Source: Naumovozyma dairenensis CBS 421 (Eukaryota; Ascomycota; Saccharomycetes; Saccharomycetales; Saccharomycetaceae). From it: a stretch of 64,000 nt of DNA. Below, piece after piece: positions 59,692-64,000 of this stretch. The notes beneath the pieces were generated by a model. That model was not told the origin of the DNA and ran no database searches. It saw only the letters and a list, made by a program, of their open reading frames with translations. A program made the position numbers and the translations under genes. Location of the stretch: positions 1,548,686 to 1,612,685 of the forward strand of contig NC_016479.1 of the NCBI RefSeq assembly GCF_000227115.2, in the 5' to 3' direction. Positions within the stretch are counted from its first letter, which is position 1. Every line of letters starts with the position of its first letter.

Positions 59692-60244
59692 TTTGTTTGT
59701 TTGTTTGTGTGTGTATCGCTTCTCTTAATTCGAACTAATGTTTGTTAGTCAACATAAATGTTTCTTGATAGGTAGATATATAAAGTACCTCTGTTGCTTC
59801 GTTATGAATTTCTTTTCCAGATATATTCTTGATTCTTTGTTTCAGATCGTTTTAGTAGATTGTTTAAATGCAATAAAAATTTAAGTAATCTATTATATCC
59901 CCTCTATGCGTCTCCTAATCAACTATACTATGAGACAAAAGAACGACACTGTATTACAAACAGAGATCCTAAAAGAGAGTATAATAAAAGGCTTAAAAAA
60001 GGATAAGACTTTAATACTAAAATTTTATATATGAGAAGCTATTTACATATTGTCTGGTTTAAGAAATTCAGCTGATCATCGCATCATATGCTATTGTTTC
60101 TTGATGAATATACAAAATACAATATACAAGTAAAACTATCGTCTCTAGTCTTTTATATTACAGAATGATTTCGTTCTATTCCATTTCATTTTAATTTATT
60201 TTATTTTTCCATTTTTTTTGGTATTTATTAAGGTTGTATGCCCC
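59692..60244. other. VPS60 promoter / RIB3 3' flank
   Basis: 553 bp, AT-rich, no gene and no clear site. Confidence 0.5.
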
Positions 60245-60886
60245 TTATTTCTTGTGTTGTTCTAAATATTTGGCTAAATCTTCAATAGTAATTAATGGGA
60301 TATTAAATTCTTTACCAAATTTAACACAATCATCCAATCTCATCATGGATCCATCATGATCATTAACCAATTCACAAATGACACCTACTGGATTCAACCC
60401 ACTTAATTGGCAAAGATCCACAGCAGCTTCAGTATGACCTCTTCTTTTGAGAACACCTCCATCTACAGCTCTTAATGGACAAATATGACCTGGTTTTAAA
60501 AAATCAGTAGCCTTTGCCTCTGAATTAGCCAAATGTTTACAAGTTAAAGCTCTATCATGAGCAGAAATACCCGTAGTGGTTCCCTCAGCAACATCTACAG
60601 TGATTGTATATGCGGTTCCATGTCTATCATCATCATATGATTCATATTTCATACCTGTTCTTAATAATGGTAAATCTAATCTATCAGCATATTCATTAGT
60701 CATTGGTGTACAGACGTACCCTGATGAATGACGAACTAGAAAGGCTATATGTTCTGGTGTAACGTTTTGACCTGCACATATTAAATCACCTTCATTTTCA
60801 CGACTTTCATCATCCATAACAATGACGAATTTATTTTGTTTGAAATGTTCAATGACTTCTTCAATTGGCATAAAGTTGGTGGACAT
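60245..60886 (-). CDS. RIB3: RIB3, 3,4-dihydroxy-2-butanone-4-phosphate synthase
   Basis: 213 residues from the ATG at 60884-60886 (S. cerevisiae 208). The open frame goes 41 codons further up, but that part has no family similarity. It converts ribulose 5-phosphate to the four-carbon unit of riboflavin plus formate, with Mg2+. Active-site blocks: MDDESRENEGDLICAGQ (acidic loop), RHSSGYVCTPMT, DDDRHGTAYTITVDV, GISAHDRA, GHICPLRAVDGGVLKRRGHT with the catalytic His, and TEAAVDLCQL. The S. cerevisiae enzyme also has a reported second role in mitochondrial respiration. The upstream region is unusually rich in CGG triplets. Confidence 0.97.
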   Translation of the reverse strand: MSTNFMPIEEVIEHFKQNKFVIVMDDESRENEGDLICAGQNVTPEHIAFLVRHSSGYVCTPMTNEYADRLDLPLLRTGMKYESYDDDRHGTAYTITVDVAEGTTTGISAHDRALTCKHLANSEAKATDFLKPGHICPLRAVDGGVLKRRGHTEAAVDLCQLSGLNPVGVICELVNDHDGSMMRLDDCVKFGKEFNIPLITIEDLAKYLEQHKK

Positions 60887-61368
60887 GGTTTTATGTATAT
60901 AGAATTTTGTAACTTTTGGTTGGTGTAGCTTTCCCTTCGTTTCCTTTAAGAAGCAATTATGAATATAATAATACAAAGATAGTAGTATGTGATGTCTGCT
61001 TCTTCCCACCTTATGTACTACTAGTATTATTATCTATTCTATTGTATCCATGAATTCAACATGTCTATAAGTGATTAAGTAAGTAAGTAAGTGAATGTGT
61101 GAGTAATAGTTTTTTCAGTTTTCCAGCTTCCCAGTTTTTCCCACTTAGTAAGATTTCACTGATGTAGTTATTGTTAATAAATAACATGCGGTGTATGGGT
61201 TCCATGCCTAGCGGGTTGCGGAAACGGAACTCGGAACGGAAATAGGACTTACCCGTTGCGGTTTATTTCCGCTCCGCTCCACCCCGATCTCTAAACTCCG
61301 CTCTCTGACAAACGTTATTGTTACTATGATTACTATTATGATGATGCTGATGCTGATGATGATGGTGG
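60887..61368. other. RIB3 promoter / PAC11 3' flank
   Basis: 482 bp. Contains the CGG/CCG cluster (61212-61300), a Reb1-type TTACCCG (61249-61255) within it, and the non-coding end of the PAC11 minisatellite. Confidence 0.6.
61212..61300. promoter_or_regulatory. CGG/CCG cluster upstream of RIB3
   Basis: CGG starts at 61212, 61219, 61225, 61232, 61237 and 61259; CCG starts at 61253, 61269, 61274, 61284 and 61298. Thus CGG triplets dominate on the left and CCG on the right, a pattern suited to Zn(II)2Cys6 dimers. CGGAAATA and TATTTCCG form an inverted pair. About 325-415 bp from the RIB3 start. Confidence 0.5.
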
Positions 61369-61425
61369 TCACGATGATGATGGTGGTGACGATGATGATG
61401 GTGGTGACGATGATGACGGTGATAG
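61340..61425. repeat. 18-bp GAT/GGT minisatellite across the PAC11 stop codon
   Basis: Three 18-base units of the form GATGATGATGGTGGT-S-AC (S = C or G) from about 61358, plus degenerate GATGCT/GATGAT triplets on the left and a variant unit on the right. It encodes the SSSSPP repeats of the PAC11 tail, and the PAC11 stop lies inside it. Confidence 0.75.
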
Positions 61426-63675
61426 ACTTAGATCTAAATTGAAATAGTGTATCTCATTGCTGTCTCCTCCAAGAGCTATAACGACACCACCTTCCTCTTC
61501 TTTCCCTTCTTCTCTATCTTGTGTAAAGACTTTGAACGCACTGAATATGGTCATACCTAATTCATCCGCAGTGATAAGTAGTTTTTTCACTGCTGGGCCC
61601 TTTGACACCCAGTCCATTGTAAAATCATTGTTCTCCATCTCGATGTCACGTATTTCCCTCGTAATATTCCATCTAATCAGGTAAAGACTCTCGCAACTCA
61701 TTGCACAAAAAGTCATGCCTTGACCAGCATCATCATCATCATCATCATCTTGATATTCTCTTTGTTTCTTTTTTAGTTGAGGAAGCCAAGATATCTGAAT
61801 TATAGGTGCACCTAAATCAACAGTGTCTAATCTCTCATTCTCTTGTATATCCCATAAACTACATGTCCAGTCTAATGAACAAGACATTAATAATTGTTCA
61901 TGTTCAGGATGGAATATCATTCGTATAATATAACTATTATGAAATAGAAACTTGGTACCATCATCCGTAGTTTTATAGCGATAATCATAATGTTCGTTTT
62001 CTTGTTCATCTTCTGATGATGATGAAACTTCGTTATCTTCTTCCCAACTAATATATCCTTCATCAGTACCTTTCGGTATTGTTGGTAAGAATCCATTATT
62101 AGATAACGATACGACAATCTTCTTTTTCTCCTTCACATCGTTTAAAAATATCTTATAAATACCTCCATCTTCTGTACCTAAAAAAATACATTCAGGATTA
62201 CCAGGTTGTAAAACAAGCGAAGTAATACATAGTTCGGAATTTTGAGATATCCTTAATAATTGTTTCCTAAACATTTTAATCTCTATCGATTCCTCAAGGT
62301 CGTCGGCACCATCGTTATCATTATCATTACCATCATCATCATAACCACCTTGCTTGAATTCTAAATAAAGTAAATCATTTCGATTTGGAGCTACGATTTT
62401 AATTTGAGATATTTTCTCCTTATTACTTATCGAAGAATCATTAAAAATTGATAAATCCATCGAGTTGATTTCATTAATTATCCCATTATTACTACCCGTA
62501 ATAATCCGTTGGTTCCCCATAGCAGTCATATAATATTCATCCCATCCTAAAATCGGACTATTATGATAATTCTTTATAATTAAATTCCTTTCAAAACTCT
62601 TCGTATTTATCGTCGTACTCGATTTTGGTGTTGTCATTGTTTCCCGAAGTTCATAAAGTATCGTCTTACCTGTGCTTGATCTGATAAGGATCGGGATAAC
62701 AGAATGATTATCGAAAATATTATCTGAATATTTGGATTCAATTTCAACATTATGTAAAAAATTGGCCCCAATCATTGATTGACCTCTAAAATCAACCCTA
62801 TCCAATAATATAGATTTACCATAATGAAATATTTCCAAATAGGACCATTCTAATCCATTCATTTGATATTTCCTACTTTTAGTACTGTTGTTCCCTTCTT
62901 TCATCGATAATTTCATTAAAACGATACAAAGTTCATTATAATAGAAATCAATGGACATACATATAGGTTCATAGTTTTCAGAATTATGTAATTGCACCGG
63001 TAGTCTTGTTTCCCAACTCTTAAGATGTTTAAGGGCACTAGAATTATTAGATATCAACCTTGTTTTTGATGATGAAAGCTTACCATCATACATATTTAAA
63101 TCTTGTAACATTTCTGTAATCGAAAAACTTCTACCTGTCGTGGAGATTGAGTTCGCTTGATTTGTCACTAACAATGGTTCTAAAAACTTAATATCTTTCT
63201 TAGATATTATATCTCCGTTCTCTTCATCTTTCCTCTGATTCTGAAGACTAGAAGTATGTTGTTCATTTGTCTTGAGATTCGAAGATTCATTGGCATTGGC
63301 ATCTGCACCATTGTTCTCATCATCCTCGAAATATTCATCTGTTTGTATACCCTTACTATAAGTAATGATTTCATGAGATACAAATATATTATGGGATTCC
63401 GATTCTCCATCGTCAATGTGATTATTATATGATTCAGAAATGTGTTCTTGATCAGTCTGTACTGCCACATTAATCATTTCGATTTCTCTTTTATCATCTG
63501 GAGATGACACCTGTTGCTTCAATGGTCCATCCTGAGCCCTCCCTTCATTACCATTATCATTGGGATTATTAGTCTTGGTATTGGCATTAACAATATTAAT
63601 AAATCGATCTTTCCTTTGTCTTAACTCTTTTAATCTTTTTCGTTTCTCTTCCAATTCCTTTAATTTATTCTCCAT
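61369..63675 (-). CDS. PAC11: PAC11, cytoplasmic dynein intermediate chain
   Basis: 768 residues, well above the 533 of S. cerevisiae. Pac11 links the dynein heavy chain to light chain Dyn2 and dynactin, for spindle positioning. The N-terminal helix MENKLKELEEKRKRLKELRQ binds dynactin; two QT motifs for Dyn2 follow (VAVQTDQEH near residue 72 and SKGIQTDEYF near residue 108). A short conserved stretch ITEMLQDLNMYDG lies near 188. The C-terminal half is a WD40 propeller (MSCSLDWTCSLWDIQENERL is the clearest blade). Inserted acidic loops (DDDGNDNDNDGADD and others) and an SSSSPP tail explain the extra length. Confidence 0.9.
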   Translation of the reverse strand: MENKLKELEEKRKRLKELRQRKDRFINIVNANTKTNNPNDNGNEGRAQDGPLKQQVSSPDDKREIEMINVAVQTDQEHISESYNNHIDDGESESHNIFVSHEIITYSKGIQTDEYFEDDENNGADANANESSNLKTNEQHTSSLQNQRKDEENGDIISKKDIKFLEPLLVTNQANSISTTGRSFSITEMLQDLNMYDGKLSSSKTRLISNNSSALKHLKSWETRLPVQLHNSENYEPICMSIDFYYNELCIVLMKLSMKEGNNSTKSRKYQMNGLEWSYLEIFHYGKSILLDRVDFRGQSMIGANFLHNVEIESKYSDNIFDNHSVIPILIRSSTGKTILYELRETMTTPKSSTTINTKSFERNLIIKNYHNSPILGWDEYYMTAMGNQRIITGSNNGIINEINSMDLSIFNDSSISNKEKISQIKIVAPNRNDLLYLEFKQGGYDDDGNDNDNDGADDLEESIEIKMFRKQLLRISQNSELCITSLVLQPGNPECIFLGTEDGGIYKIFLNDVKEKKKIVVSLSNNGFLPTIPKGTDEGYISWEEDNEVSSSSEDEQENEHYDYRYKTTDDGTKFLFHNSYIIRMIFHPEHEQLLMSCSLDWTCSLWDIQENERLDTVDLGAPIIQISWLPQLKKKQREYQDDDDDDDAGQGMTFCAMSCESLYLIRWNITREIRDIEMENNDFTMDWVSKGPAVKKLLITADELGMTIFSAFKVFTQDREEGKEEEGGVVIALGGDSNEIHYFNLDLSLSPSSSSPPSSSSPPSSS

Positions 63676-63898
63676 CAGTTAAACATGTAACCCAACAAAT
63701 GAATAAAGCATTAATTTTCTAATACTTTCCTTCCTTTACCTTTGCTTCGTTTTTCTCAAATGTTCTAATTGCTTTATTGAATACCACCAAATTACTTATG
63801 ACGTGAAAGAAAAAATCATAGAAAAAAAGAACCACTATCCAAAAGGACCTAAAATAAAACCAATAAAAACACCATACATACAGACATACTAAAAGAGC

Positions 63899-64000
63899 AT
63901 GGATATTGACATCGAGGATATCTTAGCAGAATTGGATCGTGATACCACAGCAGTCGATGAAAGTCTACCGTCACATGATGAAATTCCAAGTGAATCCAAC
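63899..64000 (+). CDS. SLD5: SLD5, GINS complex subunit (5' end only, cut by window edge)
   Basis: Only 34 codons are in the window. The start MDIDIEDILAELDRDTTAVD corresponds almost residue for residue to S. cerevisiae Sld5 (MDINIDDILAELDKETTAVD). GINS is part of the CMG replicative helicase. Divergent from PAC11, as in YDR488C-YDR489W, which confirms the assignment. Confidence 0.93.
   Translation, partial: MDIDIEDILAELDRDTTAVDESLPSHDEIPSESN

Overview
The window is nuclear DNA of a budding yeast of the family Saccharomycetaceae that descends from the whole-genome duplication (WGD). It is AT-rich, has intron-less genes on both strands, carries yeast-type tRNA genes, and its proteins match Saccharomyces cerevisiae gene for gene. 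Long intergenic gaps, Asn/Ser-rich insertions and S. cerevisiae-like blocks with many local rearrangements suggest Naumovozyma or Kazachstania, perhaps N. dairenensis. The species name is inference; the clade is not in doubt.

Layout by ancestral block (S. cerevisiae numbers from memory). (1) 1-3500: 5' part of SIT4, then PRP38, MRPL25 and PAC10 (the YGR075C-YGR078C block without PEX8). (2) 4360-5478: a secreted SUN-family cell-wall gene, followed by a 4.1 kb gene-poor gap ending at a tRNA-Val(AAC). (3) 9614-41167: the YBR137W-YBR146W block in order (YBR137W, HDR1, ATG42, IRA1, BMT2, MAK5, SUP45, ADH5-type ADH, MRPS9). MDM20, which S. cerevisiae keeps on the sister YOL track, is inserted, as are a second identical tRNA-Val and an unrecognised gene between SUP45 and ADH. 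RIB7 and RPB5 follow. (4) 42242-53400: SPP381, APD1, TBS1, ARA1, YSW1 and RTC2, in inverted order compared with S. cerevisiae. (5) 53753-64000: tRNA-Gln(UUG), then the intact YDR484W-YDR489W block (VPS52, VPS72, VPS60, RIB3, PAC11, start of SLD5).

There are no operons. Shared regulation is visible in places. BMT2 and MAK5, both ribosome-biogenesis genes, share a divergent promoter with PAC-type GATGAG arrays in opposite orientations and an RRPE-like element. The ADH gene has strongly biased codons and Rap1-like sites. YSW1 has a mid-sporulation element.

Two genes are broken near their 5' ends as sequenced: MDM20 (two single-base insertions in homopolymers) and MAK5 (one missing base). MAK5 is essential in S. 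cerevisiae, so read errors in homopolymers are the likeliest cause, but real decay has not been excluded. I found no CRISPR array, integrated virus, insertion sequence or convincing retrotransposon. The least explained parts are the gene at 34919-35581, the 4.1 kb gap, the GC-rich island in the IRA1 promoter, and the palindromes upstream of TBS1.
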